A stretch of 64,000 nt of DNA. It comes from Parvularcula sp039822105 (lineage in GTDB: Bacteria; Pseudomonadota; Alphaproteobacteria; Caulobacterales; Parvularculaceae). Numbering within the stretch: position 1 is the first letter of the stretch; every line of letters starts with the position of its first letter. The stretch covers positions 316,291 through 380,290 of the forward strand of contig JBCBMW010000001.1 of the NCBI GenBank assembly GCA_039822105.1, given 5' to 3'. Under the pieces are notes generated by a model, which was given only the letters and a program-made list of their open reading frames with translations, had not been told where the DNA came from and made no database searches. Below, piece after piece: positions 1 through 9,261 of this stretch. A program made the translations under genes and the position numbers.

Positions 1-1200
1 CTTCAGCTTCTCGCCGTCATAGACGCGCATTTTCGAATAGAGATTCGAGTTCTCATGCTCTTTGAGGCGTGTGAGAACCGAGAAACGGGCCAGCATGGGC
101 AGCGTTTCTGGCGCGCACGGAGCATCGGAAAGCTCCGATGATTTCAGGAGTTTCTCGTAAATCGCCGTCTCTTCGGTGGGACGCAGCGCGTAAGGCACTT
201 TGATCACCGAGATCCGGTCCAGGAACGCTTCATTGTTGCGGTTGTTGCGGAAGGCCTGCCATTCGCTCTCGTTCGAGTGCGCAAGGATCACGCCCTGGAA
301 GGGGATCGGGCCGAGGCTCTCGGTGCCGACATAGTTGCCTTCTTGCGTGGCGGTCAGCAGTGGGTGGAGCACTTTGATCGGTGCTTTGAACATTTCGACG
401 AACTCAAGAAGGCCCTGGTTCGCGTGGCAAAGACCGCCTGAATAGGAATAGGCGTCGGTGTCGTCTTGGCTGAAATGCTCCAGCTTCCGGATGTCGACCT
501 TACCGACGAGGGCGGAGATGTCCTGGTTGTTCTCATCACCTGGCTCGGTCTTGGTGATGCCGACCTGGCGGAGCTTCGATGGGTAAAGTTTCACCACCGA
601 GAATTTCGAGATGTCGCCGCCATACTCGTCGAGGCGCTTCACCGCCCATGGGCTCATGATGCCGGTGAGGCGACGACGCTCAATGCCGTATTTGTCTTCG
701 AGCAGGGACTTCAGCTGTTCGGTCTGGAAGAGGCCAAGCGGGCTTTCGAACACGGGCGAGAGTTCATCACCGGCTTTGAGGACATAGATGGGATACTCTT
801 CCATCAGGTCCTTGAGGCGTTCAGCGAGCGACGACTTACCGCCGCCGACCGGGCCGAGGAGGTAGACCACCTGGCGTTTTTCTTCGAGGCCTTGGGCCGC
901 ATGGCGGAAGTAGCCAACGATCCGTTCGATCGTGTCTTCCATGCCATAGAAGCCCTCGAAGGCTTTGTAGCGCTTGATGGTGCGGTTGAAGAAAATCCGG
1001 CTCAGACGCGGATCCTTCGATGTGTCGATGAATTCCGGCTCGCCAATCGCCTTGACCATGCGTTCCGCCGGAGAGGCGTAGAACATGACGTCGTCGCGGC
1101 ACCCGAGGAGGTAATCGCGAAGCGACATTTCTTCATGCTTCGTGCGTTCATAGCCTTCGGCAAATGCATCGAAGATGTCCAAATCACTGTCCATTGTCAT
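1..1200 (-). CDS. prkA: PrkA-type serine protein kinase, 5' part only
   Basis: Reading leftwards from the ATG at 1200 gives 400 residues with no stop before the window edge, so the C-terminal part lies outside. The P-loop GPVGGGKSS falls near residues 113-121, and the surrounding residues match the AAA-like N-terminal domain of PrkA/YeaG. In this family that domain precedes a kinase-like domain, here cut off. Known PrkA proteins are cytoplasmic Ser/Thr kinases linked to starvation and stress. They usually sit upstream of a YeaH (DUF444) and a SpoVR-like gene, which would lie left of the window. An in-frame ATG at 1194 is an alternative start. Identification is firm; regulation is not visible. 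Confidence 0.93.
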   Translation of the reverse strand, partial: MTMDSDLDIFDAFAEGYERTKHEEMSLRDYLLGCRDDVMFYASPAERMVKAIGEPEFIDTSKDPRLSRIFFNRTIKRYKAFEGFYGMEDTIERIVGYFRHAAQGLEEKRQVVYLLGPVGGGKSSLAERLKDLMEEYPIYVLKAGDELSPVFESPLGLFQTEQLKSLLEDKYGIERRRLTGIMSPWAVKRLDEYGGDISKFSVVKLYPSKLRQVGITKTEPGDENNQDISALVGKVDIRKLEHFSQDDTDAYSYSGGLCHANQGLLEFVEMFKAPIKVLHPLLTATQEGNYVGTESLGPIPFQGVILAHSNESEWQAFRNNRNNEAFLDRISVIKVPYALRPTEETAIYEKLLKSSELSDAPCAPETLPMLARFSVLTRLKEHENSNLYSKMRVYDGEKLK

Positions 1201-1574
1201 GCTCACAACCGCCACCCGTTTCTGCCCGTTTCTCGGGCCACTAGGCTCACCAAGGCCACCACCACCTCGCCGAACCAATTACATGATGCGGCAAGGCCCC
1301 ATCCTGAACGAGCTAGGACCCTGACCACTCATCATGAACGCGACTGGTAAAGATAATACGATCATGATGCGCTCTTGGCGATAAGATCCAAGCACGATTC
1401 CTTCGAAGAATCCCCCAGTCCGGAGCACAAATGTTTCGCTTCTCGATAACCTCGGCAAGGGCCGTATTCTGACATTTTAGATGGGTTGGCCCCGTTGCAG
1501 GGCTTTTGTGGTCGGGGCGACGATATCGCGCACGGCTCGACGGGTGTTATCGGGTTGGTTAAGGACTCTGGGGA
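1201..1574. other. Divergent intergenic region, prkA / membrane protein
   Basis: This 374-nt non-coding stretch separates prkA (leftward) from the next gene (rightward) and must hold both promoters. The one structure I see is an imperfect palindrome at 1396-1412 whose two arms are GATTC and GAATC, both GANTC methylation motifs, around a TTCGAA centre. No convincing -35/-10 pair stands out and no small ORF has a good ribosome site. Confidence 0.5.
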
Positions 1575-3092
1575 TTGGCTGGGGGCCTTCTGGTGCGCAA
1601 ATTGCGGCTAAATGTGTTCGAGCGCGGCGCCTTGCATGAGGTCGCTGAAGCCATCTACACCCGCCTCATCGCTAAGTCCTCGAAATTCCAGCCAATAATC
1701 AACGATTTTGAGAACAACACTGTCAGCATCTCGACCCTACTGCTGATAGGTTTGGGCCTCGCTGGCGGCGCAGCGGCGAGCATGGCGTATGGCGAAGAGC
1801 TTGCTGGGCGGACGGGTTTTCAGTTCTTCACCTCGTCCATGGCGCCTGTCGTGCTCGGCGGCGTTGGCGGCCTCATCACCTACCTCATCTTCTCATCGCT
1901 TGGCAGTGCGCTTGCCAAATTCCCGCTCTACCAACAGGTCGCAGAGGTCTTCGTCTTTGAACAGAAGTTCTTGAATCAGAACCGCCGTATGCAGATGGCC
2001 ACGGCGGCGCTTCAGTGGTTGCAGCGGCAGCCAGAAATGACCTTCGAAGCGGTCGAATATCTCTACGAAACCACCGACACGATCTCGATCCTGCCCAAGC
2101 GGCTGCGCCGTGAACTCGAAGAGATGAGGGACGGCACTGAGTCCGTTCTGCACATCCGCGAGCTTTTTGAGCGGAAGTACAAGGCCGACTATCTGCGCCA
2201 GGGGCTGATGTCTCCGCGTGAGCTTTCTGCCTACACCAACCGGTACTTCATTCAGTCCCGGGCGGCGCGGAACGGCATTCGTGCCAGCCTGATTTTTGAC
2301 ACGCTGGATGCCGAGCTGCGCGATGAGATCGCCACGGGGGAGAACTGGCGCCGCACCCGCTACACCGACGAGCACCATCAGGTCACAACGATCCGGGACA
2401 ACGCTGACGTCACGCTGCGCTACCGGACAGGCGCGCCCCATTATCGCTGGCCTGATGATCGGCGCGAGAGCAGCCAGGGCGAGACGGCGCCTTGGGTGCT
2501 CTATATGGGCGTTGAGAACCCGGTGAACATTCCGCTCTGGGCGATCACGGTTGACCAGGTCATGGGAAAGCTCCGTGATGCTGCGCGCTGGCTCTATGAG
2601 GACGAGGAACTCACCGAAGAGGAAATGGACTACGAGGTCGACGCGATCCTCGATCTTCTGACCGAGACCGACATCACGATGTTCGGGAAATGGGACGAGA
2701 AGACGTTGCGACAGCGGTCTGAGGTCGCGTTGATCCCCGAGCCGGTCCTCAAAGATCTTCGCAATGATCGCGAGAACCCGCACTGGGTTTTGCGCTGGGA
2801 TCCCAACCGGATCGACTGGTCACAGTTCGTGGGAACCGACGGCGCGATCCGCCGAGCGTTTGCCGCGCTTTTGAAAGCGATCGAGATGGCCGACGCTGAT
2901 GCTGAGAAGATCGTCCTCAACCGGGGTGATGCCCTGCTGATCAACAATCTGCGCACAATGGTTCGGCGCAAAGAGCTTGGTGCTCAGGGTGCGCCTTATT
3001 TTGACAACGTCTTGGATTATCCGGAGGCGTGGTGGCTGAACGTCTATTATGGCTTTAGACGTTCAGAACCCGCTGCATTTTTTGGGATCTAG
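1575..3092 (+). CDS. Unrecognised membrane protein with TauD-like C-terminal segment
   Basis: I do not recognise this 505-residue protein as a named family. It has no in-frame ATG near its beginning. The TTG at 1575 has AAGGA about ten bases upstream; the GTG at 1593 is an alternative. Two hydrophobic segments lie at about residues 51-73 and 88-110, followed by a roughly 390-residue, probably cytoplasmic, charged domain. Residues 446-468 (LNRGDALLINNLRT and following) and the final WWLNVYYGFR resemble the C-terminal end of TauD/TfdA-like 2-oxoglutarate dioxygenases. The distal iron histidine position appears to be Val463, while the following Arg465 is kept. If the resemblance is real it may be a pseudo-enzyme. 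It overlaps the convergent lysK by 4 nt at the stop codons. Confidence 0.7.
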   Translation: MAGGLLVRKLRLNVFERGALHEVAEAIYTRLIAKSSKFQPIINDFENNTVSISTLLLIGLGLAGGAAASMAYGEELAGRTGFQFFTSSMAPVVLGGVGGLITYLIFSSLGSALAKFPLYQQVAEVFVFEQKFLNQNRRMQMATAALQWLQRQPEMTFEAVEYLYETTDTISILPKRLRRELEEMRDGTESVLHIRELFERKYKADYLRQGLMSPRELSAYTNRYFIQSRAARNGIRASLIFDTLDAELRDEIATGENWRRTRYTDEHHQVTTIRDNADVTLRYRTGAPHYRWPDDRRESSQGETAPWVLYMGVENPVNIPLWAITVDQVMGKLRDAARWLYEDEELTEEEMDYEVDAILDLLTETDITMFGKWDEKTLRQRSEVALIPEPVLKDLRNDRENPHWVLRWDPNRIDWSQFVGTDGAIRRAFAALLKAIEMADADAEKIVLNRGDALLINNLRTMVRRKELGAQGAPYFDNVLDYPEAWWLNVYYGFRRSEPAAFFGI

Positions 3093-4666
3093 TCCCGCTT
3101 GAGCGCTGTTTCGATCAGCTCAGCTGTTTCTGTCGCGCCGTAGATCTTGACGAACGGGCCCATGCGGGGACCTTCGGCTTGGCCAAAGACCACCTCGTAG
3201 AGGCCTTTGAACCATTCGCGGATGTTCTCGTAGGCTTGCGATTTGCCCGCATCAAAGACCGATGTTTGATAGGCGTCTTCGTCCTGACCATCGCCGAGCT
3301 CCCGAAGACGGGCTGCGAAGAATTCAAGCGCAGCACGCTCTTGATCCGTTGGTGTGCGGTAAACCTTCTTTGGTTTCACAAAGTCCTGGAAGTAATTCAC
3401 CGCATAGGGAAGAAGTGGCTCGAGAGCCGCCATTTCCTCAGCGCTCGCGTCAGGCCGATATTTGGCCACAAACCCGCGCAGGATCTCAGGGTCTGATGTG
3501 CCAGACGCATCGACGATATTGAGGAGCAAACCGAAGCTCACCGGCGGCGTGACTGTTGGCACGTCACCTGTGTGAATGTGCCAAGCGGGGTTCTCGGCGC
3601 GCTTATCCGGCTCTTGCTCTTTGTACTTCGCAACATGCGTCCAGTACTCGTCCGCCGTTTTTGGGATGATGTCGAAATAGAGCTTCTTCGCCTTTTTCGG
3701 CGCGGCGAAGTTGAAGAGCTGCAGGCTTTCGGGGCTCGCATAGCGCAGCCATTCATCAATGGTGATGCCGTTGCCTTTGGTCTTGGAGATCTTTTTGCCT
3801 TCTTCGTCGAGGAAGAGCTGGTAGTTGAAGCCTGCCGGAGGTTCGCCGCCCAGTGCACGGACGATCCTCGAGGAGAGTCGTGTCGACTCCGTCAGGTCCT
3901 CGCCCGCCATCTCATAGTCGACGCCGAGGGCATACCAGCGGCCGGCCCAATCGGCCTTCCACTGAAGTTTGCAGGCGCCGCCTTTGACGGACTGTTCCCG
4001 CCGCGTGCCGTCTTCGTCCTGATAGACGATCATGCCGCTTGCTGCGTCGCGCTCCAGAAGCGGGACATAGAGCACGCGCCCGCTTTCAGGGCTGATAGGG
4101 AGGATCGGGGAGTAGGTCTGTCGCCGCTCTTCGCCCAATGTGGGCAAGATGATGTCCATGACGTCGTCATAGACCTCCAGCATACGGATCAAGGCGCTAT
4201 CCAGTTTCCCTGTTTCGTAGGCCTCTGTTGCTGAGACGAACTCATAGTCAAAGCCGAACCGATCGAGAAACGCACGCAAGCGTGCGTTGTTGTGGGCGGC
4301 GAAACTCGGATACTCACCCGCGGGGTCTGGCACGCGTGAGAGCGGTTGCTGGAGGTAGGGTTCCAAAATCTCTGCGTTCGGCACTGGCGGAACCTTCCGC
4401 ATACCGTCCATGTCGTCGGAGACGCAGACGATACGGCTTTCGCGACCGGTCAGTTGCTCAAACGCGTGACGCACCATCGAGGTCCGGGCGACCTCGCCAA
4501 AGGTGCCGATATGCGGCGGGCCCGAGGGGCCGTAGCCTGTCTCGAACGTGACGATGCCGTCCTTTTTGCCCATCTTGTCCAAACGCTTGATCAGAGCCTT
4601 GGCCTCTTGGAAGGGCCAGGCTTTCGCGTTGTCGAACAGGGCGGCGTCGGTCAGATTCTCAGTCAT
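3089..4666 (-). CDS. lysK: Class I lysyl-tRNA synthetase
   Basis: This 525-residue protein charges tRNA-Lys with lysine in the cytoplasm. It belongs to the class I Rossmann-fold form, not the commoner class II LysS. The HIGH-type motif HIGT is at residues 52-55 after GYGPSGPP, and the KMSKS-type loop KISKTKGNG is at 292-300. Length agrees with bacterial class I LysRS. I chose the ATG at 4666 because family similarity begins there; a longer frame to 4816 adds 50 Arg-rich residues overlapping the TetR gene. The TetR gene starts further upstream on the same strand, leaving 55 nt between them. The 3' end overlaps the convergent membrane protein gene by 4 nt. Confidence 0.96.
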   Translation of the reverse strand: MTENLTDAALFDNAKAWPFQEAKALIKRLDKMGKKDGIVTFETGYGPSGPPHIGTFGEVARTSMVRHAFEQLTGRESRIVCVSDDMDGMRKVPPVPNAEILEPYLQQPLSRVPDPAGEYPSFAAHNNARLRAFLDRFGFDYEFVSATEAYETGKLDSALIRMLEVYDDVMDIILPTLGEERRQTYSPILPISPESGRVLYVPLLERDAASGMIVYQDEDGTRREQSVKGGACKLQWKADWAGRWYALGVDYEMAGEDLTESTRLSSRIVRALGGEPPAGFNYQLFLDEEGKKISKTKGNGITIDEWLRYASPESLQLFNFAAPKKAKKLYFDIIPKTADEYWTHVAKYKEQEPDKRAENPAWHIHTGDVPTVTPPVSFGLLLNIVDASGTSDPEILRGFVAKYRPDASAEEMAALEPLLPYAVNYFQDFVKPKKVYRTPTDQERAALEFFAARLRELGDGQDEDAYQTSVFDAGKSQAYENIREWFKGLYEVVFGQAEGPRMGPFVKIYGATETAELIETALKRD

Positions 4667-4721
4667 CGGGGCGATATACCGGCCTGAGCGCAGAGTGCGA
4701 GGCCCTTTCTTCGTCTGGGCG

Positions 4722-5372
4722 CTACTCGCCTGTCGCCAGTCCGCCGAGGAAGGTGTCCACCGCGTCTTGGACGATCGCCTTTTGCTCAGCCGGGGACGGG
4801 GCCTTCGCCACGCCAAGGAGCCGGCCGATCACCACATCGAAATGCCGCATGGAGCCTAGGAAGATCTCAGCGCCGCGGCGGGTGTCGATGCTCTTGATCT
4901 CGCCCCGCGCCACGGCGTCCGAAAGAATGGCGGAGACATCAGCGACGGCCGATTTGGGGCCGATGGCATAGTGCCGCTCAGCGATGTCGGGAAACTGCCA
5001 GGACGCGCTCATCAGCAGCCGCCACATGGCGTCGTTGCGCGGATGGCACAGGCCCTTCGTGATCCCAAGGCCATAATGGGTGAGGCGATCGCGAACGGGG
5101 AGGCCTTGGTGTTCCGTATCCGTCTCTTCATTGGCGGTGTCTTGGAAGATGGCGTCTACCATGTCCTGCATGATGGCGCGGAAGAGGCCCTCTTTGTTGC
5201 CGTAATTGGCGTAGATTGTGGATTTCGAGCCTCCAGCGCGGGCCACGATGTCGTCGAGCGATGTCCGGTCGTAACCGAACTCGACGAAGGTCTCCGTTGC
5301 CACCTCAAGAAACGCCGCGCGCCTGGCGGCGCGGCTGTTGGGGGGCAGGGGTTGGGTCGGTTCCTTGGCCAT
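4722..5372 (-). CDS. TetR/AcrR-family transcriptional regulator
   Basis: A 216-residue DNA-binding repressor of the usual TetR length. The N-terminal helix-turn-helix is at about residues 38-57 (TSLDDIVARAGGSKSTIYANY) and is typical of the family. The C-terminal half is the variable ligand and dimer domain and does not reveal an effector. The ATG at 5372 is preferred over the one at 5390 because family similarity begins just after it and an AAGG lies upstream. It follows the fatty-acid/sterol hydroxylase gene on the same strand by 42 nt, so a lipid-related effector is possible but unproven. Confidence 0.9.
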   Translation of the reverse strand: MAKEPTQPLPPNSRAARRAAFLEVATETFVEFGYDRTSLDDIVARAGGSKSTIYANYGNKEGLFRAIMQDMVDAIFQDTANEETDTEHQGLPVRDRLTHYGLGITKGLCHPRNDAMWRLLMSASWQFPDIAERHYAIGPKSAVADVSAILSDAVARGEIKSIDTRRGAEIFLGSMRHFDVVIGRLLGVAKAPSPAEQKAIVQDAVDTFLGGLATGE

Positions 5373-5414
5373 GGCGGCGCGCCTTAGCAAGCCAGCGCGC
5401 CGTTCAAAAGCGGC

Positions 5415-6239
5415 TTAGCCGAGCGCAGGCTCCGCGGCCGGGCTCTTCGCCTCCGCGCGGGCGAGCCTGCGTTGATCAACCACCCGCTTGAACTCGTCGT
5501 AGTAGGTAGGATCCTCCGTCCCCATCCATTTGTCCCACCAGGTGAAGTATAGGCCGAAATTGTAGCCAGCCCGGGCATGGTGGAGGTCGTGGTGCACGGT
5601 GGTGGTGAACCAGTCGAACATTGGACGCCGGTCTTTGGTGGCTGGCATCAACTCAAAGCCGGAATGGCCCAGCGTGTTTTTGATCAGTGAGATGATGACA
5701 AATGTTCCCGTTGCGCCCGGAGGGTTGGGTACAGCGATCTCCCAAAGAATGACAAACAGCACCATCAACCCCGCTTCGCGCAGGTCAAAGCTGTAGGCGG
5801 TGAAAGGCGATGGGTTCATCGAGCGGTGGTGACGCCGGTGATAAAGCCGGAAACGCTTGGGATCATGCATCCAGCGGTGCACCCAGTAAAAGTAAGCGTC
5901 GTGGGCGACCAACATCAGCGCGACCGATCCCCAGAACCAAATGGGCCCCGTCATCTGCTCGTTAACCGAAGCCCAGGGAAGCAGGCCCGCTCGCCACATG
6001 AAATAGGTGCTGACACTGAGAACTGAGAAGATCGCGATGGAGCGCAGCGAATGGGCAAACTCGACAAGCAATTGCTCGCGCGGCGGCCATTCCTTCCGGA
6101 TCTTCCGATGGCGGAGGATGCCTGCCAGGCCCACCCACAGGATCAGCCAAACGCCGACCGCGAGTATGGCATAGCGCTGAAGATCGGTGAGCATCCATTC
6201 GGGGATCTCACGCAAGGTATCGAGAACGATCTCACCCAT
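5415..6239 (-). CDS. Fatty acid hydroxylase / sterol desaturase family protein
   Basis: An integral-membrane di-iron oxygenase of 274 residues. The histidine clusters that bind the metals are visible: H113 to H121 with HRWMH at 121-125, HRRHH at 134-138, and HHDLHH at 216-221. Hydrophobic stretches near residues 24-42, 66-82, 103-120 and 158-190 fit four or so membrane spans. The family hydroxylates or desaturates lipids such as sterols, carotenoids, sphingoid bases and ornithine lipids; the substrate here cannot be read. The ATG at 6239 has GGAGG just upstream. The AraC gene lies 48 nt upstream on the same strand and an acyl-CoA dehydrogenase is nearby, consistent with a lipid-modification group. 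Confidence 0.92.
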   Translation of the reverse strand: MGEIVLDTLREIPEWMLTDLQRYAILAVGVWLILWVGLAGILRHRKIRKEWPPREQLLVEFAHSLRSIAIFSVLSVSTYFMWRAGLLPWASVNEQMTGPIWFWGSVALMLVAHDAYFYWVHRWMHDPKRFRLYHRRHHRSMNPSPFTAYSFDLREAGLMVLFVILWEIAVPNPPGATGTFVIISLIKNTLGHSGFELMPATKDRRPMFDWFTTTVHHDLHHARAGYNFGLYFTWWDKWMGTEDPTYYDEFKRVVDQRRLARAEAKSPAAEPALG

Positions 6240-6287
6240 TCCGTTGCCTCCTTTGTATACGGGCTGCTGCGCCCATTTCGCGGGCCG

Positions 6288-7379
6288 TCAGCCGGTATGT
6301 CTCGCCGGTTCGTCTTGGCTTGATGCCAATTTCAAAATCGGTGCGGATTCCGCTTCCGATCGCTTGGCTTGGTTGCGGAAGGCCGTTGGCGTCATCCCCG
6401 TCTCCGCTTTGAAGGCGCGGCCGAACGGGCCGAGTGAGCCAAAGCCGCACTCATAAGCGATCGAGGCGATCGTCTCTTTGGCGTGCTCAGGATCCACCAG
6501 CCGGCGTTTCACCTCTTCCAAGCGATGAGAATTGATGAACGCCGCAAAGTTCCGATAGCCGAGCTTTTGATTGATCACGGGCCGCAGGCGATGTTCCGGT
6601 ATCCCCAAGCGATCTGCCAAACCGCCGACGGTGAGGCCTTCGACGCGCCAGGCCTCGTTGGTCACCATCTCATGGTTGAGGCTGGCGAGCAGTTGGTCTT
6701 CCGGCTCCGGCTGGGGCGCGGATACTGGCGTGATGGTGGGCAGCGGCTTGGCCGGAGCGTCCAAGAGCCCTGAGCGGGGTGAGGTGAAGATCAGCGCGCC
6801 GACGATGGCCAAGGCGGTTGTGAGCACTTCGTCGAAGATCAAGACCGGCTGCCACCTGGCGCCTTCGTCGGCAATGAAATCAAACGCGGCGAGGGCGATC
6901 ACATAAACCGCGATGACTGCCATGAAGGGGCGACGAACCCGGCGACGCTCGCTGTCGAGGTCGTCATCCTCGCTCCTCCAGACAGCCCAGAGGACGAGAA
7001 CGCCGATCCCTGCCTCCACCATGTTTTGGCCGAAGGAGCAGATGATCGCCGCGTCACCCGTGGCGATCTCGCGCGAGATGAAGCTTAGGGTCATGAGGGC
7101 TCCCGGCAGCGCCAGCAGCCAAACGCTCACCGATATCCCAAAGCTCAGGGCCACGAACGGCCAGAGAAAACTCAAGGTCTGGCACGCGACGAGGCTGATC
7201 AGAAATGGCGCGTCGTAGGAGATGCTCTCAAGCGAGTAGCCAGCCACGCCGACGCAAAACCCGATGCCGGTGGTTTTGACCCCCAACGGTGCTCCACTTT
7301 TGGTGATGCTCATGCAGGTGACCAGGATCGCGCCCAGCACGATACCGGCGAGAAGGATATGCCAGTCCTGAAGATCCAT
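6288..7379 (-). CDS. AraC-family regulator with membrane-embedded N-terminus
   Basis: 363 residues. The first roughly 200 contain about six to seven hydrophobic segments, starting with the one at residues 7-23. The last 110 residues, about 240-350, form an AraC-type double helix-turn-helix, including the YECGFGSLGPFGRAFKAETGMTPTAFR block. This is an inner-membrane transcription factor in which the DNA-binding domain hangs into the cytoplasm. The gene on the same strand 48 nt downstream is the lipid hydroxylase, its most obvious candidate target. A second protein of the same design is encoded at 45456-46625. Effector unknown. Confidence 0.88.
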   Translation of the reverse strand: MDLQDWHILLAGIVLGAILVTCMSITKSGAPLGVKTTGIGFCVGVAGYSLESISYDAPFLISLVACQTLSFLWPFVALSFGISVSVWLLALPGALMTLSFISREIATGDAAIICSFGQNMVEAGIGVLVLWAVWRSEDDDLDSERRRVRRPFMAVIAVYVIALAAFDFIADEGARWQPVLIFDEVLTTALAIVGALIFTSPRSGLLDAPAKPLPTITPVSAPQPEPEDQLLASLNHEMVTNEAWRVEGLTVGGLADRLGIPEHRLRPVINQKLGYRNFAAFINSHRLEEVKRRLVDPEHAKETIASIAYECGFGSLGPFGRAFKAETGMTPTAFRNQAKRSEAESAPILKLASSQDEPARHTG

Positions 7380-7462
7380 CGCTCACCGATTCCTACCGCA
7401 GCTTGGTGAGCATAGGGTGATCGGATTGCAGCCCACTCGCCGTTTTTCGAAAACGATGAGGC

Positions 7463-7849
7463 TTAGCCGTCGGCCTTGCCAGACCTTAACAGCAGGAAGG
7501 CGATCGTGGCCGTGACGATCTCATAGCACGCGTAGCCGATGAGGTTGAGCGACGGGACACCGTCGAACGGCAGGGAGAGAACGCGACCGAGGCCATAGCC
7601 GCCGGTGAACGCGAGCAAGAGAAAAAGTGCCGGACGCTGCAAACTTGGTCGCAACACGGCGGCGGCACAGCCAAGCCCGATGCCGATATTCACGCCGCCG
7701 TAATTGCTGCGCAGCTCGTACATGACGCTGTTGTTGATATCGGCGGGATCGATGCCCTGAGATACAAACAGGTTCGCCGGATCAAAAAACGTGATGATCC
7801 CGAACCCGAGGAACAAGATAGCGTTTAGAAGCACAAAGAGCTTCGCCAT
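7463..7849 (-). CDS. DUF4345-like small membrane protein
   Basis: 128 residues with about four hydrophobic segments. The pattern YGGVNIGIGLG, then a GYGLGRVLSLPFDGVPS segment, is that of DUF4345 proteins, whose function is unknown. AAGGGGAAC precedes the ATG at 7849 at good distance. It sits 34 nt after the acyl-CoA dehydrogenase and 83 nt before the AraC gene, all on the minus strand, so joint transcription is likely. Confidence 0.75.
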   Translation of the reverse strand: MAKLFVLLNAILFLGFGIITFFDPANLFVSQGIDPADINNSVMYELRSNYGGVNIGIGLGCAAAVLRPSLQRPALFLLLAFTGGYGLGRVLSLPFDGVPSLNLIGYACYEIVTATIAFLLLRSGKADG

Positions 7850-7883
7850 CGTCTTGTTCCCCTTGAGTCCGGCGCCTGCGAAC

Positions 7884-9104
7884 TTAGTCGTTCATCAGGC
7901 GGCGCGCTTCGATCCGTGAGATGGCGCGGTTGTGCACTTCGTCTGGGCCGTCAGCCAGACGCAGGGTGCGCATGTGGGCGTACATCTCAGCCACGTCGAA
8001 ATCAGCGGAGACACCGCCGCCGCCATGGGCCTGGATCGCGTCGTCGATGATTTTCAGCGCCATGTTCGGAGCGGCGACTTTGATCATCGCGATTTCGCCT
8101 TGGGCGGCTTTGTTGCCGACCGTGTCCATCATGTAGGCGGCTTTGAGGCAGAGAAGGCGAGTCATCTCGATGTTGAGACGGCCCTCACCAATGCGCTGTT
8201 CCCAGATCGAATGCTGGATGATCTTTTTGCCAAAGGCCTCGCGGCTAGAGAGACGCTTGACCATCGCTTCGATGGCCTTTTCCGCAACGCCAATCGTCCG
8301 CATACAGTGGTGGATGCGGCCTGGTCCAAGCCGGCCTTGCGCAATTTCGAAGCCGCGGCCCTCGCCGAGCAGCATGTTCGATGCGGGAACACGGACATCT
8401 TTCAGCTCGACTTCCATATGGCCGTGCGGCGCGTCGTCGTAACCGAAGACCGGGAGGTGACGCTTGACCGTCACACCGGGTGTGTTGGCGGGCACGAGGA
8501 TCTGCGACTGCTGTTGGTGACGTGCAGCATTCGGATCATTTTTGCCCATCACGATGTAGATGGCGCAGCGCGGGTCACCGGCGCCTGACGACCACCACTT
8601 GGTGCCGTTGATGACATACTCATCGCCGTCACGTTCGATCCGGGTCTCAATGTTGGTGGCGTCGGACGAAGCGACGGCTGGTTCGGTCATGAGGAAGGCC
8701 GAGCGGATCTTGCCGTCGAGAAGCGGCATCAGCCACTCTTCTTTCTGCTCCGGTGTGCCGTATTTATAGAGCACTTCCATGTTGCCGGTGTCGGGCGCTG
8801 CGCAGTTGAAGACTTCAGGCGCGATGTGGCACTTGCCCGTAATCTCCGCAATCGGAGCATATTCGAGGTTGGTGAGGCCCGCACCGAGCTCAGGGTCAGG
8901 CAAGAACATGTTCCAAAGACCGGCCTCTTTGGCCTTGTCTTTGAGCTCCTCAATGACGGGCGGAACCTGCCAAGGGTTTCCCTGCGCGCGGAACTCCGCA
9001 TGCTGCTGTTTGTAGACCTCGTAGCCAGGCACGATGTGCTCGGCCATGAAGTCCTCGACCTTGCGGATCAGGTCTTTGACCTTGTCGGTGTGGTCAAAAT
9101 GCAT
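7884..9104 (-). CDS. Acyl-CoA dehydrogenase
   Basis: A 406-residue FAD-dependent acyl-CoA dehydrogenase that would oxidise an acyl-CoA at the alpha-beta bond and pass electrons to ETF. The middle-domain signature MTEPAVASSDATNI and the C-terminal HGGGGVSADFDVAEMYAHMR and LADGPDEVH segments are those of the ACAD10/11-like branch, so the substrate may be a longer or unusual acyl chain. The ATG at 9104 is preceded by GAGGAAA at proper distance; an upstream frame to 9176 lacks one. It is first in the minus-strand lipid block. Confidence 0.94.
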   Translation of the reverse strand: MHFDHTDKVKDLIRKVEDFMAEHIVPGYEVYKQQHAEFRAQGNPWQVPPVIEELKDKAKEAGLWNMFLPDPELGAGLTNLEYAPIAEITGKCHIAPEVFNCAAPDTGNMEVLYKYGTPEQKEEWLMPLLDGKIRSAFLMTEPAVASSDATNIETRIERDGDEYVINGTKWWSSGAGDPRCAIYIVMGKNDPNAARHQQQSQILVPANTPGVTVKRHLPVFGYDDAPHGHMEVELKDVRVPASNMLLGEGRGFEIAQGRLGPGRIHHCMRTIGVAEKAIEAMVKRLSSREAFGKKIIQHSIWEQRIGEGRLNIEMTRLLCLKAAYMMDTVGNKAAQGEIAMIKVAAPNMALKIIDDAIQAHGGGGVSADFDVAEMYAHMRTLRLADGPDEVHNRAISRIEARRLMND

Positions 9105-9261
9105 GGCGGTTTCCTCTTTCAGAATCGGATGAGCTGTTTTCTCGTAAATTGAGCACGGCCATTGCCATTTGGTCAAAGCCTGTTTGTTGTGACTTTTGGA
9201 CCGGCTGAACGAACAAGGTCACCAGGCACAGAGCACGCCTGACAGAATAGGGATGAGGGCA

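Noticed and set aside
466..1350. 294-residue plus-strand ORF at the left end
   Set aside because: It is antisense to prkA, whose minus-strand frame has an intact P-loop and family similarity over the whole length.
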